Below are positions 51,034-59,905 of a DNA stretch of 64,000 bases, piece by piece. Position 1 is the stretch's first letter, and each line of letters begins with the position of its first letter. A program made the translations under genes and the position numbers. The notes beneath the pieces are model-generated. The model did not search any database. It saw only the letters and a program-made list of their open reading frames with translations, and was not told the origin of the DNA. This DNA comes from Marivirga atlantica (GTDB taxonomy: Bacteria; Bacteroidota; Bacteroidia; Cytophagales; Cyclobacteriaceae): contig NZ_JAERQG010000001.1 of the NCBI RefSeq assembly GCF_016734805.1, positions 496,001 through 560,000 on the forward strand, read 5' to 3'.

Positions 51034-53904
51034 TTATAAGGTTCTTTTAACTTCTCTTTCTTCAAAGCCTTCAATTACGTCTCCAACTTTAATATCATTG
51101 TATCCCTTGATACTGATACCACACTCGTAACCTTTTTTCACTTCAGCTACATCATCTTTGAAACGTTTCAATTGATCAATTTCACCGGTGTACTTCACAA
51201 TACCGTCTCTAATTAAACGGATTTGATTGTTTCTCTTCACATAACCATCGGTTACCATACAACCAGCAACTGTACCAATTTTAGAGATTTTGAAGATTTC
51301 TCTTACTTCAATGTTACCCGTGATAACTTCCTCTGTAGTAGGAGCCAACATGCCTTCCATTGCGTCTTTAATTTCGTCAATGGCATCATAAATGATTGAG
51401 TACAGTCTAATTTCAATCTCCTCTTTATCGGCAATGTTTCTTGCATTAGCAGAAGGTCTTACCTGGAAACCTAAAATAATCGCATCAGAGGCAGAAGCCA
51501 GTAGCACATCACTTTCTGAAATCTGACCTACTGCTTTATGAATGATGTTAACTTGAACCTCATCGGTAGAAAGCTTCAATAATGAATCTGATAAGGCTTC
51601 AATAGAACCGTCCACATCACCTTTGATAATTACATTAAGCTCTTTAAAAGAACCAATCGCCAATCTACGACCAATTTCGTCAAGTGTAATGTGCTTCTTA
51701 GTTCGCATAGATTGCTCACGCTGAATCTGCTCACGTTTATTGGCAATTTCTCTTGCTTCACGGTCAGAATCCATTACGTTAAACTTATCTCCTGCCTGAG
51801 GTGCTCCATCCAAACCTAAAACTAATACCGGTGTTGATGGCCCGGCCTGATCAAGCTTTTTACCTCTGTGATCGAACATAGCCTTTACTTTACCATAGTG
51901 AGCTCCGGCCAACATTACATCACCAATTTTCAAAGTACCCGATTGTACCATGATTGTGGTAACGTAACCTCTACCTTTATCTAGCTCTGCCTCAACAACC
52001 GATCCTGTTGCTTTTCTATCAGGGTTAGCCTTTAACTCAAGTACTTCAGCCTCGAGTAATACTTTCTCAAGCAAGTCTTCAATACCTGCACCTGTTTTGG
52101 CTGAAACTTCCTGACACTGGTATTTACCACCCCAGTCTTCAACTAAGATATTTATATTAGCCAATTCTTCTTTTATCTTATCAGGGTTGGCATTTGGCTT
52201 ATCAACCTTGTTAATGGCAATTACCATTGGTACACCAGCTACTTGTGCGTGATTGATAGCCTCTTTAGTTTGAGGCATCACTGCGTCATCAGCAGCCACT
52301 ACAATTACGGCAACATCCGTAATTTTAGCACCTCTGGCACGCATTGCTGTAAATGCTTCGTGACCAGGTGTATCTAGAAATGCTACTTTCTTACCAGAAT
52401 CTGTCATTACATCGTAAGCACCAATGTGCTGTGTAATACCACCAGCTTCACCTGCAGTAACTTTTGATTCACGGATAAAATCTAGTAATGATGTTTTACC
52501 GTGGTCAACGTGACCCATTATTGTAACGATTGGCGCTCTCTCTAAAAGATCTTCCGCCTTATCTTCTTCAACAATAACTTCAGTTTCATCATCTGTTTCA
52601 GTGAACTTCACATCATAACCAAATTCATCGGCAATAATTGTGATAGTTTCAGCATCAAGTCTTTGATTAATGGAAGCAAATATGCCTAAGGCCATACATT
52701 TAGCGATAACATCGTTTACGCTTACATCCATCATAGAGGCTAAATCATTGGCTGAAACAAATTCTGTTGTTTTCAACACCTTAGATTCTTGCTCCTGCGC
52801 TTGCAGATCGCCCTCCCTTTTATCGGCCTGTGTTTGCCTTTTTTCTCTTCTGTATTTTGATCTATTACCACCGCCTGAGCTGCCTTTGCCGCTTAATCGG
52901 GCCATGGTTTGTTTGATCTGTTCTTGAATTTCCTTTTCAGTTGGTTCTGCCTTCTGGTTTCTTCCAGTATTTCTACCGCCACCGCCTTTTTGGTTTTTAG
53001 CACGCGGATCGTGCTGAGGTCTGTTACCGGCAGTGCTACCAGGCTGTATTCTTTTACGAGGACGTTTACCTTTGCCTTCTTTTTTATCATCGGAAGAGGC
53101 AACTGGCTTAACACCTTTCTTCCCTCTTCTTTCTTTTTCCTTAGGCAATTCAATTTTACCTAATACTGTAAGTCCTTTTAAAGAATCAGCTTTGGCAGAA
53201 ATGGTTTTATCTGCTGGTTTTTCTTCTTCAGCTTCTTTCTTTTCAGGTTTTTCTTCAGTCTTTTCCTTTGGAGCCTCTTTCTTAACTTCAGGCTTCTTCT
53301 CTTCAGCCTTTTCTTTAGGTGCTTCTTCTTTAGGTTCTTCTTTCTTCTCCTCCTTCTTACTTTCTACCTTTTGTTTAGGCTCCTCTTTTTTCTCTTCCTT
53401 CTTAGGTTCTTCTTTTTTAGGCTCCTCTTTCTTTTCTTCTTTGGCTTCAGGCTGAGGCTTTTTCTTGTCCTCAAGATCAATCTTACCTAAAACTTTTATA
53501 CCCTGAAGCTTAGGCGCTTCAGATTTGTGAACATCCTCTTCGGGTTTCTTTTCTTCTTTTTCAGAAGTCTTTTTATCAGAAGTTTCAGCCGATGATGATC
53601 CTGAGTTTTTGATAAGGATTTTTTCTTCTTCGTCCTCTTTGCTCTCTTTTGTTTCTCCTTCAGAATCAATTACAACATTGCCAGCATGCTTTTTACCTAT
53701 GGTAAGGCCAGAGGCCTCCTCTTTTTCCATAGCAGAGCTGGCAAATTCTTTCGCGAGCATGTTAAACTGCTCTTCTGAGATTTTAGAATTTGGTTTGCTG
53801 TCAACCTCAAAACCTTTATTGCTCAGAAAATCTGTGATTGTAGATAATCCTACATTCAATTTTCTGGCCGCAAGGCTGAGACGCATCATTTTTTCTTCTG
53901 ACAT
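51034..53904 (-). CDS. infB: Translation initiation factor IF-2
   Basis: This 956-residue GTPase brings fMet-tRNA to the 30S subunit. The N-terminal module (about 1-60) is followed by an unusually long Lys/Glu/Pro-rich low-complexity region (about 90-275, with repeated EEPKKEE- and KEEKK-type units), a basic part and the second N-terminal domain (about 370-430). The G domain begins near residue 460 with GHVDHGKTS and includes DTPGHEAF and NKVDKP. Domains II, III and IV follow to the C terminus. The core is canonical; only the linker is expanded. It is the third gene of rimP-nusA-infB. Confidence 0.97.
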   Translation of the reverse strand: MSEEKMMRLSLAARKLNVGLSTITDFLSNKGFEVDSKPNSKISEEQFNMLAKEFASSAMEKEEASGLTIGKKHAGNVVIDSEGETKESKEDEEEKILIKNSGSSSAETSDKKTSEKEEKKPEEDVHKSEAPKLQGIKVLGKIDLEDKKKPQPEAKEEKKEEPKKEEPKKEEKKEEPKQKVESKKEEKKEEPKEEAPKEKAEEKKPEVKKEAPKEKTEEKPEKKEAEEEKPADKTISAKADSLKGLTVLGKIELPKEKERRGKKGVKPVASSDDKKEGKGKRPRKRIQPGSTAGNRPQHDPRAKNQKGGGGRNTGRNQKAEPTEKEIQEQIKQTMARLSGKGSSGGGNRSKYRREKRQTQADKREGDLQAQEQESKVLKTTEFVSANDLASMMDVSVNDVIAKCMALGIFASINQRLDAETITIIADEFGYDVKFTETDDETEVIVEEDKAEDLLERAPIVTIMGHVDHGKTSLLDFIRESKVTAGEAGGITQHIGAYDVMTDSGKKVAFLDTPGHEAFTAMRARGAKITDVAVIVVAADDAVMPQTKEAINHAQVAGVPMVIAINKVDKPNANPDKIKEELANINILVEDWGGKYQCQEVSAKTGAGIEDLLEKVLLEAEVLELKANPDRKATGSVVEAELDKGRGYVTTIMVQSGTLKIGDVMLAGAHYGKVKAMFDHRGKKLDQAGPSTPVLVLGLDGAPQAGDKFNVMDSDREAREIANKREQIQREQSMRTKKHITLDEIGRRLAIGSFKELNVIIKGDVDGSIEALSDSLLKLSTDEVQVNIIHKAVGQISESDVLLASASDAIILGFQVRPSANARNIADKEEIEIRLYSIIYDAIDEIKDAMEGMLAPTTEEVITGNIEVREIFKISKIGTVAGCMVTDGYVKRNNQIRLIRDGIVKYTGEIDQLKRFKDDVAEVKKGYECGISIKGYNDIKVGDVIEGFEEREVKRTL

Positions 53905-53963
53905 AAATGCTTTTGTGTTCTTCTAAAAAATTTTGATTTAAACAGGGAGGTCTTTATTACCTA

Positions 53964-55211
53964 TTACTCCTGCTCAAATTCTTGACTAAATATTTTAAAT
54001 ATTTCGTCAATAGTTTCTTCTTCTAAGTCGGTTCTTCTGATTAGCTCTTCTCTGCCTAATTCAAGCACACGCTTTGCTGTATCTAAACCTATCTTTTTAA
54101 GTTCTTCTATTACCCAGTCCTCCAACACATCGCTGAACTCATCAATCAATACATCTTCTTCTTCTGATTCAGAAAGCTCTCTGAATACATCGATTTCAAG
54201 ACCTACTAATTTACTGGCTAATTTAATATTTTGTCCGCCTTTACCGATGGCTAATGACACCTGATCAGGCTTTAAGTAAACTGATACCCTTTTATTTTCT
54301 TCATCAATTTTGATTGAAGATATTTTTGCAGGACTTAAAGCACGCTGAATATAAAGCTCCAGGTTATCAGTATAGTTAATTACATCGATATTCTCATTCT
54401 GTAATTCTCTTACAATACTGTGAATTCTTGAGCCCTTCATACCTACACAAGCACCCACAGGGTCAATTCTGTCATCGTAAGATTCAACTGCTACTTTAGC
54501 TCTTTCGCCCGGCTCTCTCACTATTTTTTTCATAGTGATAAGCTCATCGTATACTTCTGGCACTTCTTGCTCGAATAGTCTTTCAAGGAATACCGGAGAA
54601 GTTCTGGATAGAATGATCTTTGGATTACCATTGATCATTTCTACTCTGTGTACTACTGCACGAACGTTATCCCCTTTTCTAAATCGATCTTTAGGGATCA
54701 TTTCAGATTTAAGCAATACTAATTCGTTACCATCAGCATCTGTCAATAGAATTTCTCTGCTTAGTATTTGATAAACTTCACCAGCAATGATTTCACCTAC
54801 CAACTCTTTGTACTTAGCAAAAAGAATATCCTTCTCAAGGTCTTTAACCTTTTGAATCAAGGTTTGACGCGCAGTAGTTACAGCTCTTCTTCCGAAGTCG
54901 ATTAGCTTAACTTCTTCTGCTACTTCTTCACCAATTTCAAAATCTGGTTCAATCTTTTTAGCATCAGACAAGCTTATTTTGTCATGCTCCCAGATGTCTT
55001 CAGAATTATCATCAACAATTTCACGGAAACGCCAGATTTCCAAATCGCCTTTATCCGCGTTGATGATGATGTCAAAATTATCATCCGTTTCGTACTTTTT
55101 ACGGATCATAGTTCTGAACACATCTTCCAGGATGCGGATCATTGTTGGTCTGTCAATGTTTTTCTGCCGAGCAAAGTCAGCGAACGATTCTATTAAATTT
55201 AAAGTGTCCAT
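53964..55211 (-). CDS. nusA: Transcription termination/antitermination factor NusA
   Basis: This 415-residue protein binds RNA polymerase and nascent RNA. It contains an N-terminal domain (about 1-125), an S1 domain (about 135-200), two KH domains (about 230-300 and 305-375; the GACVGMKGSRIHSI and SLAIGKGGQNIKLAS loops are visible) and an acidic C-terminal tail with a short helix-hairpin-helix (about 375-415). The two C-terminal acidic repeats of the E. coli protein are absent, normal for Bacteroidota. It starts 1 base after the rimP stop and is followed by infB. The terminator-like hairpin upstream of rimP suggests possible NusA autoregulation. Confidence 0.96.
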   Translation of the reverse strand: MDTLNLIESFADFARQKNIDRPTMIRILEDVFRTMIRKKYETDDNFDIIINADKGDLEIWRFREIVDDNSEDIWEHDKISLSDAKKIEPDFEIGEEVAEEVKLIDFGRRAVTTARQTLIQKVKDLEKDILFAKYKELVGEIIAGEVYQILSREILLTDADGNELVLLKSEMIPKDRFRKGDNVRAVVHRVEMINGNPKIILSRTSPVFLERLFEQEVPEVYDELITMKKIVREPGERAKVAVESYDDRIDPVGACVGMKGSRIHSIVRELQNENIDVINYTDNLELYIQRALSPAKISSIKIDEENKRVSVYLKPDQVSLAIGKGGQNIKLASKLVGLEIDVFRELSESEEEDVLIDEFSDVLEDWVIEELKKIGLDTAKRVLELGREELIRRTDLEEETIDEIFKIFSQEFEQE

Positions 55212-55212
55212 G

Positions 55213-55680
55213 TTACTTAAATGAAACTAAGACTTTAGTCTTTTGTATATCGCTAAAGGGAATGTTTGTTTCCTCTTCAACTGTTTTATTTTTACCTTTT
55301 TCCTTTACAAGCTGATTAACGATGATGTAATCATTTTCAACCTTAAGAAGTTCACCTTTAATGGTTTTTTCACTAGTTTCTACCTTTACATCACGACCTA
55401 TATTTTTAATATACTGTCGTGTATTCATTAAAGGATGATCTAAACCTGGCGATGAAACTTCCAAAATGTAGGCGTTTGTTAACACCTCATCTTCTTCCAT
55501 TCGGTGGCCCAATTGCCTACTAACACTGGCGCAATAGTCTATATCTACACCATTATCACCATCTAATAACACAACAATTTTTTTTCTGTCGTTTCCGGAA
55601 ATTACAATCTCAACCACAAAATACTGCGGATCAGTTATGATTTCCTTAAGGTATCCTTCAATAATTGAATTCAATTCCAT
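55213..55680 (-). CDS. rimP: Ribosome maturation factor RimP
   Basis: This 155-residue protein has the usual two-domain RimP. The N-terminal alpha/beta domain (about 1-83) contains VEIVISGNDRKKIVVLLDGDNGVDIDYC, followed by EVSSPGLDHPL, a diagnostic family motif. The C-terminal SH3-like beta domain is about 88-155. It helps mature the 30S subunit. It is the first gene of rimP-nusA-infB. A terminator-like hairpin (55692-55719) lies directly upstream and a good promoter beyond it (55745-55776). Confidence 0.95.
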   Translation of the reverse strand: MELNSIIEGYLKEIITDPQYFVVEIVISGNDRKKIVVLLDGDNGVDIDYCASVSRQLGHRMEEDEVLTNAYILEVSSPGLDHPLMNTRQYIKNIGRDVKVETSEKTIKGELLKVENDYIIVNQLVKEKGKNKTVEEETNIPFSDIQKTKVLVSFK

Positions 55681-55691
55681 GCCGCTACGAT

Positions 55692-55719
55692 AAAAAAGAG
55701 GGGACTTTAAAGTCCCCTC
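55692..55719 (-). promoter_or_regulatory. Terminator-like hairpin in the rimP-nusA-infB leader (possible attenuator)
   Basis: GAGGGGACTTT (55698-55708) is followed at once by its exact reverse complement (55709-55719), and on the minus strand the stem runs into T6 (55697-55692), 11 bases before the rimP ATG. Upstream on this strand there is no gene (cysS diverges), only the promoter at 55745-55776, so the hairpin is in the operon's own leader. NusA controls its own operon by leader termination in Bacillus subtilis; the same could apply here, though the leader of about 58 bases is short. Confidence 0.7.
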
Positions 55720-55744
55720 ACAATTGTTAAATGCTAACTTTGTG

Positions 55745-55776
55745 CAAATTTAGAAGAAATATCTGAGCAAAACAAA
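55745..55776 (-). promoter_or_regulatory. Promoter of rimP-nusA-infB
   Basis: The minus strand has TTTG (55776-55773), 20 bases, then TAAATTTG (55752-55745), both consensus elements at ideal spacing. The start is expected near 55738, about 58 bases before the rimP ATG and upstream of the hairpin at 55692-55719. Confidence 0.75.
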
Positions 55777-55929
55777 TAGGCTTATTTTAATAATAAATTA
55801 AGTCTGTGTGAGTTGAGGGTTGTTTTTAAGTATTTACTAAACATCTTACAATGTTCTCAAAATTTATAATTAAGAATCTTTTGGTATAACCTGCTCGATT
55901 CGAACGGAAATCTTCAAACCTTTCAAAGA

Positions 55930-55954
55930 ATAAACGTTTATCAATGTTTATCAA
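55930..55954. promoter_or_regulatory. Palindrome and direct repeats before cysS
   Basis: ATAAACGTTTAT (55930-55941) is a perfect 12-base palindrome, and GTTTATCAA occurs at 55936 and 55946, 10 bases apart. A 7/8 -7 match TAATTTTA (55966-55973) follows. The group lies 24-48 bases before the cysS ATG and may be a regulator binding site; no regulator is named. Confidence 0.4.
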
Positions 55955-55977
55955 ATGCATTTTTATAATTTTACGGC

Positions 55978-57465
55978 ATGATTAAAGACCTCAAAATTCA
56001 GAACTCGCTTACGCGCAAGAAGGAATTGTTTGAACCTATCAATCCGCCATTTGTGGGCATGTATGTTTGCGGACCTACTGTTTATAGTGATGTGCATATG
56101 GGTAACGTGCGTACTTTTATGAGTTTTGATGTGATTAATCGCTATCTGCGCCATTTAGGTTATAAAGTGCGATACGTGCGCAACATAACTGATGTAGGCC
56201 ACTTGGTTGGTGATGCTGATGAAGGAGAAGATAAAATTGGGAAGAAGGCAAAGCTTGAAAATTTAGAGCCTATGCAAATTGTGCAGCGTTATGCCAATGG
56301 CTTCCACCAGGTGATGGATATGTTCAATACCTTACCACCTGATATTGAGCCAACAGCCACAGGTCATATAGTGGAGCAAATTGAAATTGTTAAAGTACTT
56401 TTAGAAAAAGGCTGGGCTTATGAAGTAAATGGATCCGTATATTTCGATGTAAATAAGTTTGATGAGGCACATGAATACGGCATTTTAAGTGGTCGAAAAA
56501 TTGAAGACCTATTGAGCAATACAAGAGAATTAGATGGGCAAACGGATAAGAATAACCCCTTAGATTTTGCTATATGGAAAAATGCTTCAGAAGACCATAT
56601 CATGCGTTGGCCGTCACCTTGGGGAGATGGTTTTCCCGGCTGGCATTTAGAGTGTACAGTAATGAGCACCAAGTATTTGGGTGAAACATTTGACATACAC
56701 GGTGGAGGAATGGATTTGAAATTTCCGCATCATGAATGTGAAATTGCTCAATCAGTTGGAGCTACTGGAAAGAAGCCTGTAAACTATTGGATTCACACCA
56801 ATATGCTTACTGTAAACGGTCAGAAAATGAGCAAGTCGTTAGGCAATTCTTTCTTACCAACAGAACTGGTAACTGGAGATCATAAAATGCTTGATCAGGG
56901 TTATACGCCAATGACAGTGCGCTTCTTCATGTTGCAAACTCATTATAGCAGTACCTTAGATTTTAGTAATGAAGCCTTAAAAGCATCACAGAAAGGCTAT
57001 AAAAAATTAGCCAATGGATTAAAGGTTGTAAAATCATTAAACTATATAGCTGATGATGGAGCAAAGAATGACAAGCAGATAGAGCAGATTAATAAAATAT
57101 GTGATAACTGCTACCATTCTATGAATGATGATTTCAATACCGCTAAAACAATAGCAGAATTGTTTAATCTGGTTAAGAAAATCAACTCACTGCAAACGGG
57201 TCAGCTAAAGTTTACAGAAATAGGTGAAGATACTTTTAACCGACTTAAAGAAACATATATCTCTTTTATGGAAGAGGTACTAGGCCTTAAAGAAGAAATG
57301 CCAACGGCTGCCGGTCCTCTGGTTGATGCTATGCTTGAGTTTTATAAAAAGGCAAAAGCAGAGAAGAATTACGAGCAGGTAGATGAAATCAGAAATATCC
57401 TCAAAACCAACAAGCTAATCATTAAAGACATGAAAAGCAGCGTAGAGTGGGGATATGAAGAGTAG
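55978..57465 (+). CDS. cysS: Cysteinyl-tRNA synthetase
   Basis: This 495-residue class I synthetase charges tRNA-Cys in the cytoplasm. The HIGH-equivalent is in CGPTVYSDVHMGN (about 30-42), where the Cys of YVCGP is also a zinc ligand; further zinc ligands are in WHLECTVMS and HHECEIAQS. The KMSKS signature is KMSKSLGN (about 281-288). The C-terminal helical bundle and final domain end EWGYEE. Length is usual. It diverges from rimP with 297 bases between, which contain the two regulatory blocks listed. A perfect 16-base inverted repeat follows the stop. Confidence 0.96.
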   Translation: MIKDLKIQNSLTRKKELFEPINPPFVGMYVCGPTVYSDVHMGNVRTFMSFDVINRYLRHLGYKVRYVRNITDVGHLVGDADEGEDKIGKKAKLENLEPMQIVQRYANGFHQVMDMFNTLPPDIEPTATGHIVEQIEIVKVLLEKGWAYEVNGSVYFDVNKFDEAHEYGILSGRKIEDLLSNTRELDGQTDKNNPLDFAIWKNASEDHIMRWPSPWGDGFPGWHLECTVMSTKYLGETFDIHGGGMDLKFPHHECEIAQSVGATGKKPVNYWIHTNMLTVNGQKMSKSLGNSFLPTELVTGDHKMLDQGYTPMTVRFFMLQTHYSSTLDFSNEALKASQKGYKKLANGLKVVKSLNYIADDGAKNDKQIEQINKICDNCYHSMNDDFNTAKTIAELFNLVKKINSLQTGQLKFTEIGEDTFNRLKETYISFMEEVLGLKEEMPTAAGPLVDAMLEFYKKAKAEKNYEQVDEIRNILKTNKLIIKDMKSSVEWGYEE

Positions 57466-57487
57466 TAGTTAGGCCTCGGGTTTTGGG

Positions 57488-57533
57488 AGAAAGGCATTAC
57501 TCATTTTAAAGTAACATTGAGTAATGCCTTTCT
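57488..57533. terminator. Long inverted repeat between cysS and tamL, probable terminator
   Basis: A 16-base arm (57488-57503) and its exact reverse complement (57518-57533) flank a 14-base loop between convergent genes. A T/A-rich stretch follows on the plus strand, so it probably ends cysS; the long perfect stem is striking. Confidence 0.7.
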
Positions 57534-57583
57534 TTAATTAAAGTCAAAAACCAATACCCAATTGCTTTTAACTTACTTGCAAA

Positions 57584-59905
57584 TTAGAAGGGATAACCAA
57601 TTGCAAAGTTCCAAACTATGTTTTGTTGCCTCCAGCTTTTGTTACCAAACTGATAGTTATCTTGCCAGGTGAAAGTACCGTTTGCATCGGCTTTTCTTAG
57701 AGGCGTAGCTACATCTAGCCGAACTACCACAAATTGAATATCCAGCCGCAAACCTATACCGGCACCAACGGCTATCTGATTGGACCAATCTTTAGTAAAC
57801 TCTCCTTCAAAATTATTTTCAGGGTCTCCATTTTGCAGCCAAACGTTTCCTGCATCTGCAAAAACGGCACCTTTAAAGTAAGAGAAAATTGGAAAACGAT
57901 ATTCGAGGTTGCCCTCTACTTTAATATCTCCTGTCTGGTCGAAAAATGAGCTGGTCGATGTTTCATCTGTAGTAGAGTAGTTTCCTGGTCCTACAGATCG
58001 AATTCGGAAAGCACGCAAACTATTTGGCCCACCTGAAAAATACTGTTTGGAATATGGCAAGCTTTGAGAATTGCCGTAAGGAAATCCCCAGCCGGTAAAT
58101 AAGCGAGTCACAAATTGCGAGTTTTGAGTGACTTCAAAATAGTTTCTGACATCAATATCGAACTTATTGTACTGCGCATATTCTACACCAAATAAAGATT
58201 TATTGGTACCAGAATTGCCACCGATATTTTGAATGAGCCCAAACATATTTCCTGCCAATTCAGCATTAAACAAAACAAGAAAACGGCTTCTCTGCTCTGT
58301 AAGCAACAACTTATTGTATTGATAGCTGTAGCTTAAAGCGGGAATAAATTGTTGCTCAAAACTTCTTCTTAAAAAGGAGTTATCGTTGAGTAGCTCCTCA
58401 AAGGCTGCGGTTTTTTTGGCAATGTTAATAAGGTTAACTGAGATTGGGTTCAGGTTGTGGGTAACATACGCATTTACATTCCATTCATAGCCAACTAAAC
58501 CAAGAAACGAGTTCAACGAATAATATTGCACTCTGCGAAGCACATCATAAGACAGCCTAAACTTGGTTTTAGGGATGGAGTATCTGAATTTTTCGTGCAA
58601 ATGAAAAGGTGAAACCAAACGAGGTACTCGGTACTCTGCTGCAATACCGGTTTCCAAACTATTTAAACCTGATAGTTCACCTCCTGCTAATTGAGCCTCA
58701 TAACCAACTTTTCCTTTTAAACTGAAGGTTTCCGCTCCATGAAAAATGTTTCTGTTCAAGTACTCTAGTGTTAGGGCTGTGCCCACAAAGTTGTTTGATT
58801 TTGAGGTGCCCTGAAATTCAGCTACGAACGAACGCTTTTTTAATGGAGAAAGATAAATTGAGGTATTAAGTGTTCCATACCCACTTGCAAGTGTAGAATC
58901 ACGTTGGAAGCGGATGCTTACATATCTATAGTTTTGCAAGGAATTTAAACGCCTGCTAGTAAATCGCTCCTCCTCTTCATCGTATAAATCCCCCTCCTTA
59001 AATAAGAGATAGGGATGCAATTTGGCAGGGTAGAAATAAATACCATCTTGAATATATTCCACACCTTTATAGATTGCCGTGTCATTACCAGTTTTGGTGC
59101 TGTCATTCAATAAAGTGTAATGAGGGAAAACAGTTATGTCACCAATTTTATACTGAGCAAGTGCGGCCTGCGGAGTATTTTCTTTCACCATTAAGGTTAA
59201 TTTGACCCTATTTGGTTCAGTGGTATTAACAGAATCAGCATCAAAAATTAGATAATCGGCATTGAAATAATAGTAACCTTGCTCTTTGAGATAGTGAGAG
59301 ATATTAGATCTTGCTTGTTTTAGCATGTAAAGGTCAAAAGGGGCTTTAGGCTTAATGGTTTTTTCTCTGCTCGTATACTCAGTTAATAAGCTATCCATTA
59401 AGGGAATACCTACAGAATCATATTCATATTCACTGATTAACAACCTTGTGCCAGGGCGGATTGTAAACTTGGTAACTCCAGTTAGTCTGCCAGGAGATTT
59501 TTTAGAACTAATTTGGCTGTAGAAATATCCCTTGTTTTCTAACCTATTACGCATAAGTTTATTTGTGCTGTTAAGGTCTATTTCGCTTAACAACACAGCT
59601 TCTTCACCTATTCTTTTGTTTATCCATCTGGAATAAAAAGTAGATACGCCTCTATTTACTCGTTGTCTTGCCCAAAGACCCAAGCGTATACCAAGAATTT
59701 TTTCATTGGGTTTTGGCCGAGTTACTAAATTAAGCTCTTCTTTTAATTCTCCTTTTTCATAGCGGCTTAGTTTACCCTTTATTGAAATATCCGCACCTGT
59801 GTATAGCTTTTCGTCTTCAGGAATATACTTTAATGTATTGCAGCTGCTTGCTAGAAAAAGCATGCTTAAAAGGCATATGATATGGTAATTGAGCCTATTC
59901 TTCAT
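57584..59905 (-). CDS. tamL: TamL: lipoprotein TamA/BamA-family outer-membrane assembly protein
   Basis: The ATG at 59905 is preferred (an ATG at 59938 would add 11 residues) as it starts a lipoprotein signal MKNRLNYHIICLLSMLFLAS with lipobox ASSC. The 773-residue protein has N-terminal POTRA-type domains (about 30-420) and a C-terminal Omp85 barrel (about 430-773) ending with hydrophobic F (NFAIGYPF). A lipidated TamA with TamB partner is the TamL-TamB arrangement described in Bacteroidota. It would insert outer-membrane proteins. Its start overlaps the end of the TamB-like gene by 11 bases, so the two are translated together. Confidence 0.9.
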   Translation of the reverse strand: MKNRLNYHIICLLSMLFLASSCNTLKYIPEDEKLYTGADISIKGKLSRYEKGELKEELNLVTRPKPNEKILGIRLGLWARQRVNRGVSTFYSRWINKRIGEEAVLLSEIDLNSTNKLMRNRLENKGYFYSQISSKKSPGRLTGVTKFTIRPGTRLLISEYEYDSVGIPLMDSLLTEYTSREKTIKPKAPFDLYMLKQARSNISHYLKEQGYYYFNADYLIFDADSVNTTEPNRVKLTLMVKENTPQAALAQYKIGDITVFPHYTLLNDSTKTGNDTAIYKGVEYIQDGIYFYPAKLHPYLLFKEGDLYDEEEERFTSRRLNSLQNYRYVSIRFQRDSTLASGYGTLNTSIYLSPLKKRSFVAEFQGTSKSNNFVGTALTLEYLNRNIFHGAETFSLKGKVGYEAQLAGGELSGLNSLETGIAAEYRVPRLVSPFHLHEKFRYSIPKTKFRLSYDVLRRVQYYSLNSFLGLVGYEWNVNAYVTHNLNPISVNLINIAKKTAAFEELLNDNSFLRRSFEQQFIPALSYSYQYNKLLLTEQRSRFLVLFNAELAGNMFGLIQNIGGNSGTNKSLFGVEYAQYNKFDIDVRNYFEVTQNSQFVTRLFTGWGFPYGNSQSLPYSKQYFSGGPNSLRAFRIRSVGPGNYSTTDETSTSSFFDQTGDIKVEGNLEYRFPIFSYFKGAVFADAGNVWLQNGDPENNFEGEFTKDWSNQIAVGAGIGLRLDIQFVVVRLDVATPLRKADANGTFTWQDNYQFGNKSWRQQNIVWNFAIGYPF

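Noticed and set aside
53033-53455. 140-residue plus-strand frame rich in Ser/Phe opposite infB
   Set aside because: It is the complement of the Lys/Glu-rich IF-2 linker; GAA/AAG repeats give TTC/CTT codons on the other strand. No start signal or own conservation sign.
55890-55935. Possible tRNA T-loop (GTTCGAATC on the minus strand)
   Set aside because: The five bases on each side cannot pair and no acceptor or anticodon stem fits, so it is chance.
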